From Dinoroseobacter sp049801095 (GTDB lineage: Bacteria; Pseudomonadota; Alphaproteobacteria; Rhodobacterales; Rhodobacteraceae), in assembly GCF_049801095.1 (NCBI RefSeq), contig NZ_JBNAGH010000003.1, forward strand, positions 670,041 through 734,040: a DNA stretch of 64,000 nt, read 5' to 3'. Below, one piece after another: positions 42,365-50,790 of the stretch; position 1 is the stretch's first letter, and every line of letters begins with the position of its first letter. A model generated the notes under the pieces. It was not told the origin of the DNA, searched no databases, and was given only the letters and a program-made list of their open reading frames with translations. The position numbers and the translations under genes were made by a program.

Positions 42365-42964
42365 ATGAGTACCGCGCCCAAGGACATCGAGAACCTGATC
42401 GACCTGATGGCGCGGTTGCCCGGGCTTGGGCCGCGTTCGGCGCGGCGCGCGGTGCTGTTCCTGCTGGGCAAGAACAAGCGGCTTCTGGGGTCTCTGGGCG
42501 CTGCCATGCAGGAGGTCGCCGCCTCCGCCCGGGATTGCCTGAATTGCGGGAATATCGGCACGCAGGATATCTGCGAGATCTGCAGTTCCGAGAAACGCGC
42601 GACGGGCGAGATCTGCGTTGTGGAGGACGTCGCGGATCTCTGGGCGATGGAACGCTCCGGCGTGTTCAAGGGGCGCTACCATGTGCTGGGCGGCACCCTC
42701 TCGGCGCTGGACGCAATCGGCCCGGAGGAGCTGCGCATCCCACAGCTCAAGGACCGGGTGGCGAGCGAGGGCGCGACGGAGGTGATCCTCGCGCTCGCGG
42801 CCACGGTGGATGGCCAGACCACCGCCCATTACATCGCCGACGTGCTGGAAGGATCGGGTGCGACGGTGACCAGCCTCGCCCAGGGCGTGCCCATCGGCGG
42901 CGAGCTCGACTATCTCGATGACGGGACGATCACCGCCGCCCTGCGCGCCCGCAAGGCGTTCTGA
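42365..42964 (+). CDS. recR: Recombination mediator protein RecR
   Basis: 199 residues, typical length. A helix-hairpin-helix at the start (LPGLGPRSARRAVLFLL), a Cys4 zinc finger (CLNCGNIGTQDICEIC, about 60-75) and a Toprim domain (CVVEDVADLWAMERSG and the later LAATVDGQTTAHYIAD). With RecF/RecO it loads RecA at single-strand gaps. It starts 3 nt after the ybaB stop. Confidence 0.96.
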   Translation: MSTAPKDIENLIDLMARLPGLGPRSARRAVLFLLGKNKRLLGSLGAAMQEVAASARDCLNCGNIGTQDICEICSSEKRATGEICVVEDVADLWAMERSGVFKGRYHVLGGTLSALDAIGPEELRIPQLKDRVASEGATEVILALAATVDGQTTAHYIADVLEGSGATVTSLAQGVPIGGELDYLDDGTITAALRARKAF

Positions 42965-42970
42965 CGCCCC

Positions 42971-44863
42971 CTATCCGCGCGCGTGGAAGAAATCGTAGAT
43001 CGTCTGGGCCATCGCCTCTGAAATCCCGTCCACCGCCTTGAGATCCGACAGGTTCGCACGCCCCACCGCCTTGGCGGAGCCGAAATGCGCGAGCAGCGCG
43101 CGTTTGCGCGTGGCCCCCACCCCGGCGATCTCGTCCAGCGGCGTGCGCCCCACGGATTTCGACCGTTTCGCCCGGTGGGTGCCGATGGCAAAGCGGTGCG
43201 CCTCGTCCCGCAAACGCTGCACGAAGTAGAGCACCGGATCGTTGTGGCGCAGCGCGGTCGCGCGCATGCCGGGACGGTAGAACTCCTCCTTCCCCGCATC
43301 ACGATCAAGGCCCTTGGCGACCCCGATGAAGGGGACATCCTCGACCCCGAGATCGCCCAGGATCTCGGCCACGGCCGAGACCTGGCCCGCGCCGCCATCG
43401 ATCAGCAGGAGGTCCGGCCAGGCTTCGCTCTCGCGGTCCGGGTCCTCCTTGAGCAAGCGTTTGAAGCGGCGCGACAGCACCTCCTTCATCATCCCGAAAT
43501 CGTCCCCCGGGGTCAGGTCATCGCCGCGGATGTTAAACTTGCGGTACTGGGATTTCAGCAACCCCTCCGCCCCGGCCACGATCATCGCGCCCACCGCATC
43601 GGTGCCCTGGATGTGGGAGTTGTCATAGACCTCGATCCGCTTGGGCGGCGCGTCCAACTCGAAGGCCTCCGCGAGACCACGCAGGAGCTTGGTCTGGGTC
43701 GCGCTCTCGGCCATCTTGCGGGCGAGGCTCTCGCGGGCATTGCGCGCCGCACTCTCGATCAGCTCCGCCTTCTCGCCGCGCTGGGGCACGAGGATCTCGA
43801 CCTTGCGGCCCAGCTTCTCCGACAGGGCGGTCGCCATCAGGTCGGTGTTCTCTATCGGGTGGCTGAGGAGGATCTGCCGGGGCGGATCCTTCTGGTCATA
43901 GAACTGGCCGAGAAACGCCTCGAGGATCTCGGGCTCCTCCGCGCCGGATCCCGTGCGCGGATAGAAATCCCGGTTCCCCCAGTTCTGGTTCGCCCGGATG
44001 AAGAAGACCTGCACGCAGGCTTGCCCGCTCTCAAGATGGAGCGCGATGACATCGGCCTCCGACACCGTGCGCGGATTGATCCCTTGCGCCGATTGCACCT
44101 GGGTCATGGCGCGGATCCGGTCGCGCAGGGCGGCGGCGCGCTCAAACTCCATCTCTTCGGAGGCCTGGGCCATTTGCGCCGCGAGCTTCTCCTGCACATC
44201 CGTGGATTTGCCCGACAGGAACCGCTCCGCATCCTTGACCGAAGCGGCGTAGTCGGTCTCCGAGATCTCGCCGGTGCAGGGCGCTGAACAGCGCTTGATC
44301 TGATAGAGCAGGCAGGGCCGCGTCCGGCTGGCAAACATCGAATCCGAGCAGTTCCGCAAGAGGAACACTTTCTGCAGCTGGTTGAGCGACCGGTTCACGG
44401 CGCCCGCGCTGGCGAAGGGGCCGTAATAGGCGCCCTTGTCCGCCTTGCGCCCGCGATGCTTGCGGATCTGCGGAAAGGGATGGTCCTTGGCCACGAGGAT
44501 GTTCGGAAAGCTCTTGTCGTCGCGCAGCAGCACGTTGTAGCGCGGCTTGAGCTGCTTGATGAGGTTCTGCTCCAAGAGCAGCGCCTCGGTCTCGGTCCGC
44601 GTGGTCAGGAACATCATCGACGCGGTCTCGGAAATCATCCGCGCAATCCGCGCCGAATGCCCCGACATCCGCGCGTAGTTCGACACCCGCGCCTTGAGGT
44701 TCCGCGCCTTGCCCACATAGAGCACCCGGCTCTCGGCGTCGAGCATGCGGTAGACGCCCGGAGAGCCGTCCAGCGTTCGGAGGTAGCTCTGGATCAGCGC
44801 ATGTCCAGTCAACGATTCCCCGTTTTCCGCATCATTTTGATCAGTTTCGACCATACCACTCAT
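42971..44863 (-). CDS. uvrC: UvrABC system protein C
   Basis: About 630 residues. A GIY-YIG nuclease domain (GSPGVYRMLDAESRVLYVGKA), a Cys-containing linker (CLLYQIKRCSAPC), a UVR motif (AAQMAQASEEMEFERAAALRD), an RNase H-like nuclease (VEVYDNSH-like IEVYDNSHIQG and DLLLIDGGAGQ) and C-terminal helix-hairpin-helix. It makes both incisions in nucleotide excision repair. Start is uncertain: Met at 44863 or 44854; the frame reaches 44920. It converges with recR. Two DnaA-box-like sequences lie within 45 bp upstream. Confidence 0.95.
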   Translation of the reverse strand: MSGMVETDQNDAENGESLTGHALIQSYLRTLDGSPGVYRMLDAESRVLYVGKARNLKARVSNYARMSGHSARIARMISETASMMFLTTRTETEALLLEQNLIKQLKPRYNVLLRDDKSFPNILVAKDHPFPQIRKHRGRKADKGAYYGPFASAGAVNRSLNQLQKVFLLRNCSDSMFASRTRPCLLYQIKRCSAPCTGEISETDYAASVKDAERFLSGKSTDVQEKLAAQMAQASEEMEFERAAALRDRIRAMTQVQSAQGINPRTVSEADVIALHLESGQACVQVFFIRANQNWGNRDFYPRTGSGAEEPEILEAFLGQFYDQKDPPRQILLSHPIENTDLMATALSEKLGRKVEILVPQRGEKAELIESAARNARESLARKMAESATQTKLLRGLAEAFELDAPPKRIEVYDNSHIQGTDAVGAMIVAGAEGLLKSQYRKFNIRGDDLTPGDDFGMMKEVLSRRFKRLLKEDPDRESEAWPDLLLIDGGAGQVSAVAEILGDLGVEDVPFIGVAKGLDRDAGKEEFYRPGMRATALRHNDPVLYFVQRLRDEAHRFAIGTHRAKRSKSVGRTPLDEIAGVGATRKRALLAHFGSAKAVGRANLSDLKAVDGISEAMAQTIYDFFHARG

Positions 44864-44885
44864 CCGAGAAATTGCTTGACCGCGG

Positions 44886-44908
44886 TTGTCCACGGATTGT
44901 GTGGATAA
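44886..44908. promoter_or_regulatory. Pair of DnaA boxes upstream of uvrC
   Basis: TTATCCACA, a perfect consensus DnaA box, is on the minus strand at 44908-44900, and TTGTCCACG, one or two off, is on the plus strand at 44886-44894, so they face each other 5 bp apart. A third weaker one, TTGTCCACC, is on the minus strand at 45095-45087. An AT-rich stretch (about 44935-45025) lies between. Confidence 0.6.
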
Positions 44909-45022
44909 CTCTGGGGGCAAGTTTCCTTCAACCGGATTTTTCCTTTTGTTTGTGAGGGGTTCTTCATTTTGATTAAAAAATGGTCAACGCCCTAACATAC
45001 TGTTTTTGCTTCGTAATTTCTG

Positions 45023-45041
45023 TTGACACTTCGGGTGTCAA
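45023..45041. repeat. Perfect inverted repeat with TTCGG loop
   Basis: TTGACAC-TTCGG-GTGTCAA. It lies in the AT-rich gap between the SDR and uvrC genes, with no T run after it. It can be an operator or a stable UUCG hairpin. Confidence 0.65.
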
Positions 45042-45147
45042 ACTCTGTGACAGAATCGTGACGCTTTTCCTGAGCTGCGAAAGCCCGGTGGACAAGTCAA
45101 GGCCACCCCCAGCAAAAAATCGCAAAACGGTGCCGCTTGGCCCAACG

Positions 45148-45927
45148 TCACTCGACCCCGATCACGTCCGGTGTGGCCCAGGCGAGATGCTGTCCTCCAT
45201 CCACGCAGAGGAGCTGCCCGGTCACCGCGGGCGCGTCGAGGAAATAGCCCAGCGCCGTCGTGATCCCCGCAGGGTCTGCGCCCCGTTCCAGCAGGGTCGC
45301 GGCGCGCTGCTTGGCGAAATGCGCCTCGGATTGACGCCCCCCACGCAGGGTAGGGCCGGGGCCGATGGCGTTGACCCGGATCTGTGGTGCGAGCGCCTGT
45401 GCCGCAGTCTGGGTAAAGGCCCAGAGCCCCATCTTCGCAAGGGTATAGGTCATGAATTCCGGGGTCAGTTTGCGCACCCTTTGATCGATCAGGTTGATCA
45501 CGAGGCTGCTGGCCAGCGGCTCCCCGTTCGCATCCGTCTGTGTCTCGGGCGCCTGCGCGGCAAAGGCCTGGGTCAGCACGAAGGGCGCGCGCAGATTGCT
45601 TTGAAAATGGCGGTCCCAGTTCTCGCGCGTGGCGGTCTGCACCGTGTCATATTCGAAAATCGAGGCGTTGTTTACCAGCACGCTCAAGGGGCCGAGGGCA
45701 GCCGCTGCGTCGGGCACCAGCCGGCTCATGTCGGTCTCGGACAGCAGGTCCGCCTGCAGGGTCACCGCCTTGCGACCCAGGGCCCGGATCTGCTCGGCGA
45801 CCGCTTCGGCCTCGGTCGCGGAACTGGCGTAGTGAATGGCCAGATCATAGCCCCGTTCCGCCAGATAAACTGCCATCGAAGCCCCGAGGCGTTTGCCCGC
45901 CCCGGTGACCAATGCTGCCTTCGTCAT
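45148..45927 (-). CDS. SDR family oxidoreductase, pteridine-reductase (FolM)-like
   Basis: 259 residues. The cofactor loop is VTGAGKRLGASMA; TGxxKRLG, with a basic residue after the glycine, is typical of NADPH-dependent FolM/PTR1-type dihydromonapterin or dihydrofolate reductases. NNAS, a Tyr-x3-Lys in YTLAK, and a C-terminal VTGQLLCVDGGQHL complete the active SDR set. Cytoplasmic. It is 10 bp downstream of the antiporter gene on the same strand. The exact substrate is inferred from the motif only. Confidence 0.82.
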   Translation of the reverse strand: MTKAALVTGAGKRLGASMAVYLAERGYDLAIHYASSATEAEAVAEQIRALGRKAVTLQADLLSETDMSRLVPDAAAALGPLSVLVNNASIFEYDTVQTATRENWDRHFQSNLRAPFVLTQAFAAQAPETQTDANGEPLASSLVINLIDQRVRKLTPEFMTYTLAKMGLWAFTQTAAQALAPQIRVNAIGPGPTLRGGRQSEAHFAKQRAATLLERGADPAGITTALGYFLDAPAVTGQLLCVDGGQHLAWATPDVIGVE

Positions 45928-45937
45928 GTCCCGCCCC

Positions 45938-46879
45938 TCACGTTAGGAGCATCACCACATAGGCTGCATAGAGGCCTGTCAAGACGACTCCGGCGAGCCG
46001 CGTGAGGTTGACGCGGAAGTAGACAAACGGGATCAGCAGGAGCGACGCGCCAAGCATCACCCAGAGGTCAAATCGCAGGAATTCGGCGGTCACGGGGATC
46101 TCACCCACAAGGGCCGTGATGCCGATGATCGCGAGCAGGTTGAACATGTTCGAACCGATCACATTGCCCAGCGCCACATCCGCCTGTCGCCGGATCGAGG
46201 CCATGACCGTCGTCGCCAATTCCGGCAGGGAGGTGCCAAAGGCGACGAGCGTCAGGCCAATCACCTCCTCGGAGATGCCGAAGGCCAGAGCGATGTTGAT
46301 CGAGGCATCCACCAGCAGATCCGCCCCGAGGGGCAGACCGATCAGACCGAGCAACAGGAACAGGATGATCTTGGGCCAGGACATGCTGGGATCCGCACCC
46401 TCGACCTCCTCTTCCTCGTCCTCCTGCGCCTTGCGATGGGCGCGCGCCTCGCGTAGGGCATCGACCAGCATGAAGGACAGCGCCGCCAGAAGCACCAGCC
46501 CGTGGATCCAGGTGATCGGGCCCAGAAAACACACGGCGATGAAGAGGAAGGTCGCCGCCAGCATCTGGATGTAACTTCGTTTCGTGTCGCAATCGGCGGT
46601 GTGCAGCCCCGCGAGGAGCGCCGGGATCCCCAGCACCAGAAGGACATTGGCGGTGTTCGAACCGACCACATTGCCCAGCGCGAGGCCCGGCACGTCATCC
46701 TCAACCGCCGCGATCGAGATCAACAGCTCAGGGGCCGAGGTGCCAAAGGCGACGATCGTCAGGGACACGATCAGGGCCGGGATCCCGACCCGGAGGCTGA
46801 GATTGACGGCCCCCTTCACCAGGCTGTCCCCGGCCAGAACCAGGATCACCAGCCCAAGGGCCGCAAACAGGAAATCCAT
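45938..46879 (-). CDS. Calcium/sodium antiporter (CaCA family, YrbG-like)
   Basis: 313 residues with about ten membrane helices in two inverted halves. Each half carries the alpha repeat: IVSLTIVAFGTSAPELLISI with GNVVGSNTANVLLVLG, and VIGLTLVAFGTSLPELATTV with GNVIGSNMFNLLAIIG; the Glu and Asn of these motifs bind the cation. An acidic cytoplasmic loop (EDEEEEVE) lies between the halves. It exports Ca2+ in exchange for Na+ or H+. A tiny zinc-ribbon gene is just upstream. Confidence 0.94.
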   Translation of the reverse strand: MDFLFAALGLVILVLAGDSLVKGAVNLSLRVGIPALIVSLTIVAFGTSAPELLISIAAVEDDVPGLALGNVVGSNTANVLLVLGIPALLAGLHTADCDTKRSYIQMLAATFLFIAVCFLGPITWIHGLVLLAALSFMLVDALREARAHRKAQEDEEEEVEGADPSMSWPKIILFLLLGLIGLPLGADLLVDASINIALAFGISEEVIGLTLVAFGTSLPELATTVMASIRRQADVALGNVIGSNMFNLLAIIGITALVGEIPVTAEFLRFDLWVMLGASLLLIPFVYFRVNLTRLAGVVLTGLYAAYVVMLLT

Positions 46880-46885
46880 ACGCGC

Positions 46886-47056
46886 CTATCCCTTGCCGCA
46901 ACCACAGGGGTCATTGGACAGCAGATAGCGACCGCAGGACCTGCATTTCGTCGGTTTCTTCAACGCCACCTTGCCCAGATAGGGCAGACGCAGTTTCCCG
47001 AACATGGCCAGGACGGCCATGCCGATGAGAAACACGGTGACGATCTTGAATATCAT
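46886..47056 (-). CDS. Small membrane protein with zinc-ribbon-like tail
   Basis: 56 residues. It starts MIFKIVTVFLIGMAVLAMFG (one membrane helix), then a basic segment with KKPTKCRSCGRY and the end DPCGCGKG, giving four Cys in CxxC and CxC arrangement. This could bind zinc at the cytoplasmic face. It begins 3 nt after the S49 protease stop and ends just before the antiporter, so it is probably in one transcript with both. Function unknown; I believe similar small proteins exist in Rhodobacteraceae. Confidence 0.75.
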   Translation of the reverse strand: MIFKIVTVFLIGMAVLAMFGKLRLPYLGKVALKKPTKCRSCGRYLLSNDPCGCGKG

Positions 47057-47059
47057 CCC

Positions 47060-47857
47060 TCAGAGACCGTAACGCGCCCAGAGGCCGCGCTCTTCGAGAC
47101 CCGCGAGGGTGTCTTCGACCAGCGAAAGGCCGAACCGGCTGACCAGCGGGCGCTTCGCGCCATAGACGCGGAACCGGGTCTTGTCGCCGAGCTTGTCCTT
47201 CATCACCGGCACCAGGTGGCCGATCCCGTCGGCGAGGCCCACATCAATGCCCTGCTGGCCGATCCACACCTCCCCGGTAAAGAGATCCTGGTCCTCGGGC
47301 AGCTTGGCCCCGCGCCGGGCGGTGATGTGCCCCTTGAAGGTCTCATGGAGCTGGGCCTGCAGCGCCTTGAGGCGTTCGACATCCTCTTCACGTTCGGGGC
47401 GGAACGGGTCGAGCATGGATTTGTCCTTGCCCGCGGTGTGCACGCGGCGCTCGATCCCCTGACGCTGCATCAGCTCATGGAACCCGAAGGAGGCGGAAAT
47501 CACCCCGATGGAGCCGACGATCGAGGTCGCATCGACCCAGATCTCATCCGCCGTCGCCGCAATCCAGTAGCCGCCCGAAGCCGCCACATCCTCGACAAAG
47601 GCGTAGACCGGGACCTCCTTCTCCTTAGACAGCCGTCGGATCCGCGCCCCGATCAGCGAGGATTGCGCGGGCGAGCCGCCGGGGGAGTTGATCACCAGCG
47701 CCACCGCCGCGGGCTTGCCTTTGGAGAAGGCGCGCTCCAACAGAGGCGCGACACCGGGATCGTTCAGGGTTCCACGACCGGTCGCGGCAATCGCGCCTTG
47801 CAGGCGAACGACCGAGACGGTGGGATGTTTTTTGACGAAGGGCAGCCATCTTTTCAT
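47060..47857 (-). CDS. S49 family serine peptidase (SppA/SohB-like)
   Basis: 265 residues from the Met at 47857 (KRWLPFVKKHP). The SppA core has INSPGGSPAQSSLI, the nucleophile Ser in VAASGGYWIAA, and the general-base Lys in AGKDKSMLDPFRP. This is a short, single-domain form. Members degrade signal peptides or membrane protein fragments at the inner membrane. No clear N-terminal membrane anchor is seen, so location is uncertain. Confidence 0.9.
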   Translation of the reverse strand: MKRWLPFVKKHPTVSVVRLQGAIAATGRGTLNDPGVAPLLERAFSKGKPAAVALVINSPGGSPAQSSLIGARIRRLSKEKEVPVYAFVEDVAASGGYWIAATADEIWVDATSIVGSIGVISASFGFHELMQRQGIERRVHTAGKDKSMLDPFRPEREEDVERLKALQAQLHETFKGHITARRGAKLPEDQDLFTGEVWIGQQGIDVGLADGIGHLVPVMKDKLGDKTRFRVYGAKRPLVSRFGLSLVEDTLAGLEERGLWARYGL

Positions 47858-47959
47858 GGAGGGCGATGTAAGCCGCGTGCGCGCCAGCGACAAGGCACCG
47901 CAGATGCGGGACCGACAATACTGTTGCTGCAATGCCGCCCGGCCCGGCAGCGCGCGCGC

Positions 47960-48721
47960 TCAGGCGCGGATGCGATAACCCGAGCGGAAGATCCACCAGA
48001 TCGCCCCGAAACAGGCGGCGGTGAAGGCCAGGATCGCCAGAATGCTCCAGACCACGGGCACGTCGGCGGTTCCGAAAAACGCCCAGCGGAAGCCGGAGAT
48101 CAGATAGACCACCGGGTTGAACAGGGTCACCGTCTGCCAGATCGGCGGCAGCATGGAAATCGAGTAAAAACTGCCCCCCAGGAAGACGAGCGGCGTGATC
48201 ACCAGCAGCGGGACAAGCTGCAACTGCTCGAAATTCTTGGCGAGGATCCCGATGATGAAGCCCAGAAGGCTGAAGGAGATACAGGTCAGCACCAGAAAGC
48301 AGAGCATCCAGACCGGATGCGCGATCTGCAGCGGCACGAACAGAAATGCCGTGGCCAGAATGATCAATCCGATCAGCAACGACTTCACCGCCGCCGCCCC
48401 CACATAGCCGATCACGATCTCGAGGGTGGAGATCGGCGCGCTCAGGATCTCGTAGATCGTGCCGATGAATTTCGGGAAATAGATCCCGAAGCTCGCATTC
48501 GACACCGATTGCGTCAGCACCGAGAGCATGATCAGCCCGGGCACGATGAAGGCGCCATAGGAGGTGCCCTCGATCTCCTCCATCCGCGCGCCGATCGCCG
48601 CGCCGAAGACCACGAAATAGAGCGAGGTCGACAGGATCGGCGAGATCAGGCTCTGCAGCATCGTGCGGAAGAACCGGTTCATCTCGTAGATGAAGATCGT
48701 TTGTATGGCGGCGACGTTCAT
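47960..48721 (-). CDS. ABC-2 type transporter permease
   Basis: 253 residues with six hydrophobic segments, including LISPILSTSLYFVVFGAAIG and VPLLVITPLVFLGGSFYSISMLP, the conserved feature of the ABC2_membrane family (DrrB/NodJ/YadH type). It starts 4 bp inside the ATPase gene stop, so the two form one exporter. The substrate may be a drug, lipid or polysaccharide; not determinable. Confidence 0.9.
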   Translation of the reverse strand: MNVAAIQTIFIYEMNRFFRTMLQSLISPILSTSLYFVVFGAAIGARMEEIEGTSYGAFIVPGLIMLSVLTQSVSNASFGIYFPKFIGTIYEILSAPISTLEIVIGYVGAAAVKSLLIGLIILATAFLFVPLQIAHPVWMLCFLVLTCISFSLLGFIIGILAKNFEQLQLVPLLVITPLVFLGGSFYSISMLPPIWQTVTLFNPVVYLISGFRWAFFGTADVPVVWSILAILAFTAACFGAIWWIFRSGYRIRA

Positions 48722-49674
48722 TGGGCGGCCTCCTCGGCTTCGGGAGCATGGACGAGGGAGACAAACACCTCCTCAAGCGAGCTTTGCCGGGTCGAGAGGT
48801 CCCGCATGGTGATCCCGGCCGCGTCCAGATCGTTGAGAACACGGCGGATCCCCGTGCGCTCGGCCTGGGTGTCATAGGTATAGACGATCTGGCAGCCGCC
48901 CCCGGTCAGGGTCAGGTCATAGGCCGCGAGGCTCTCGGGCAGCGCGGTCAGGGGCTCGGCAATGTCGATCACCGCCTCCTTGCGGCCCATCCGGGCCATG
49001 AGCCCTGCGGTTTCCTCGACCAGCAGGATCTCCCCCTTGTTGATCACACCGATCCGGTCGGCAATGGCCTCGGCCTCTTCGATGTAATGGGTGGTCAGGA
49101 TGATCGTGACGCCCGCCGCCTTGAGGTCCTCAACCACGCGCCACATGTCCCGGCGCAGCTCAACATCCACCCCGGCGGTGGGTTCATCGAGAAACAGAAC
49201 GCGCGGCTCGTGGGACAGGGCCTTGGCGATCAGCACCCGGCGCTTCATGCCCCCGGAAAGGGTGATGATCTTGTTGTCCTTCTTGTCCCAGAGACTGAGA
49301 TCCCGAAGGATCTTTTCCAGGTAAGCCGGGTCGCGCGGCTTGCCGAAGAGCCCGCGCGAGAACGAGACCGTCGCCATCACCGTCTCGAACGGCTCCAGCG
49401 TCAGTTCCTGCGGCACGAGCCCGACCAGCGACCGGCTCGCCCGGTAGTCCGTGACCACGTCATGCCCGCCCACGGTGACCGTGCCGGAGGTCGGCGTGCT
49501 CAGCCCGCAAATCGTCGAAATCAGCGTTGTCTTGCCCGCCCCGTTCGGCCCCAGCAGCGCGAGGATCTCCCCCTCGCGGATCGACAGATCCACACCCTTG
49601 AGCGCGGTGAACCCGCCCTCGTAGGATTTCACCAGATCGGTGACAGTGACGATATCTGCGGCGGCTGCAGTCAT
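48718..49674 (-). CDS. ABC exporter ATP-binding protein (YadG/NodI-like)
   Basis: 318 residues. Walker A is LLGPNGAGKTTLI, Q-loop VGLVPQELTLEPFET, signature TLSGGMKRRVLIAKAL, Walker B VLFLDEPTAGVD, switch TTHYIEEAE. The C-terminal extension (about 220-318) with RQSSLEEVFVSLV is usual for drug/antibiotic-type ATPases. Start at 49674 matches the family; a long open frame upstream is not coding. Partner of the ABC-2 permease. Confidence 0.92.
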   Translation of the reverse strand: MTAAAADIVTVTDLVKSYEGGFTALKGVDLSIREGEILALLGPNGAGKTTLISTICGLSTPTSGTVTVGGHDVVTDYRASRSLVGLVPQELTLEPFETVMATVSFSRGLFGKPRDPAYLEKILRDLSLWDKKDNKIITLSGGMKRRVLIAKALSHEPRVLFLDEPTAGVDVELRRDMWRVVEDLKAAGVTIILTTHYIEEAEAIADRIGVINKGEILLVEETAGLMARMGRKEAVIDIAEPLTALPESLAAYDLTLTGGGCQIVYTYDTQAERTGIRRVLNDLDAAGITMRDLSTRQSSLEEVFVSLVHAPEAEEAAQ

Positions 49675-49750
49675 GGGAAGGCTCCTTGATCGGATCGGCA
49701 CCCTACCCGCCGCGCCGCCCGGTGCAAACGCCGTGAGCGCGCGGCGCGCC

Positions 49751-49797
49751 CTGCGCAATTGCACAGAATTGGCGCGCGGTCGTGGAATTGTGCGCAG
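49751..49797. promoter_or_regulatory. Imperfect inverted repeat upstream of the VOC gene
   Basis: CTGCGCAATT (49751-49760) and AATTGTGCGCAG (49786-49797) are inverted copies differing by a 2 nt insertion, 70-116 bp before the dioxygenase-like gene. A regulator site is possible, but no regulator gene is adjacent. Confidence 0.3.
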
Positions 49798-49866
49798 GCG
49801 CCTCGCGCATATGTGATCGGGCAAGCGGCGGCCATCCCGGCCCGCCCCCAGAAAACGGAGAGTTCG

Positions 49867-50790
49867 ATGACGCACAGAACCATCCCAGGCCTGCACCATG
49901 TCACGGCCATTTCCGGCCCGCCTCAGGACAATGTCGATTTCTTCACCGGCACCTTGCGCCAGCGGCTGGTCAAGAAGACCGTCAATTTCGACGCGCCGGA
50001 GACCTATCACCTCTATTACGGCAACGAGACCGGCGATCCCGGCACGATCCTGACCTTCTTTCCCTTTGTGGATGCGGGTCCCGGGCGCGCCGGGCCGGGC
50101 ATGGCCTCCGCCTATGCCTATGCGGTCCCCGCTGGGCAGTTCGACGCCTGGATGGAGCGGCTCGCCGAGGATGCGGTCGATTTCGACGGGCCGGTCACGC
50201 GGCTCGGGCAGCGGGTCATCGCCCTGCGCGACCCGGATGGCGCGCCGGTGGAACTGATCGAGACGGATCGCGTCGCGGACGCGCCGCTCGACGGGTTCCA
50301 CTCGGTCACCTTGTGGGAACAGGATCCCGAGCCCACGGCCCGGGTGCTCACAGATATCTTCGGCTATGAGGCTGCCGGGTCCCAGACCGAAGGCGGGATG
50401 GAGCGTCTGCGCTTTGCCGCCCCCGGCGATGCGCGCGGTGCCGTTGTGGACATTCTGCGCTCGGACGCGCCGTCTATCGGGCGGCCCGGAGCGGGGACGA
50501 TCCACCATGTGGCCTTCCGGGCCGAGGATCACGACACCCATCTGGCGTGGCGCGAGACGCTGCTGAGCCAGGGCCATGCGGTCACTCCGGTGATCGACCG
50601 GCAGTATTTCGATGCGATCTACTTCCGCGAGCCTGGCGGCGTGCTGTTCGAGATCGCCACCGACCCGCCCGGCTTTGCCGTGGACGAGCCGGTGGAGACC
50701 ATGGGCACCAAGCTCATGCTGCCTGCCCAGCATGAGCGCCTGCGGGAGCGGATCGAGCGGGTTCTGCCGCCGATCCGAACCGCCGCATGA
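49867..50790 (+). CDS. VOC family ring-cleaving dioxygenase-like protein (MhqO-like)
   Basis: 307 residues from ATG 49867 with GGAG upstream. Two glyoxalase/dioxygenase (VOC) modules: the first begins GLHHVTAISGPPQDNVDFF, the second GFHSVTLWEQDPEPTARVL; metal ligands are His in the first strand of modules plus HHVAFRA and FREPGGVLFEIA with Glu. The family includes MhqO/LinE-like enzymes acting on hydroquinones. It overlaps the following hydrolase by 4 bp, the same pairing as mhqO-mhqD, so quinone or electrophile detoxification is likely. Confidence 0.87.
   Translation: MTHRTIPGLHHVTAISGPPQDNVDFFTGTLRQRLVKKTVNFDAPETYHLYYGNETGDPGTILTFFPFVDAGPGRAGPGMASAYAYAVPAGQFDAWMERLAEDAVDFDGPVTRLGQRVIALRDPDGAPVELIETDRVADAPLDGFHSVTLWEQDPEPTARVLTDIFGYEAAGSQTEGGMERLRFAAPGDARGAVVDILRSDAPSIGRPGAGTIHHVAFRAEDHDTHLAWRETLLSQGHAVTPVIDRQYFDAIYFREPGGVLFEIATDPPGFAVDEPVETMGTKLMLPAQHERLRERIERVLPPIRTAA

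Noticed and set aside
44864..45147. Chromosomal origin of replication
   Set aside because: DnaA boxes and AT-rich DNA are present, but there are only two good boxes and none of the usual neighbouring genes; kept as a DnaA-linked regulatory region only.
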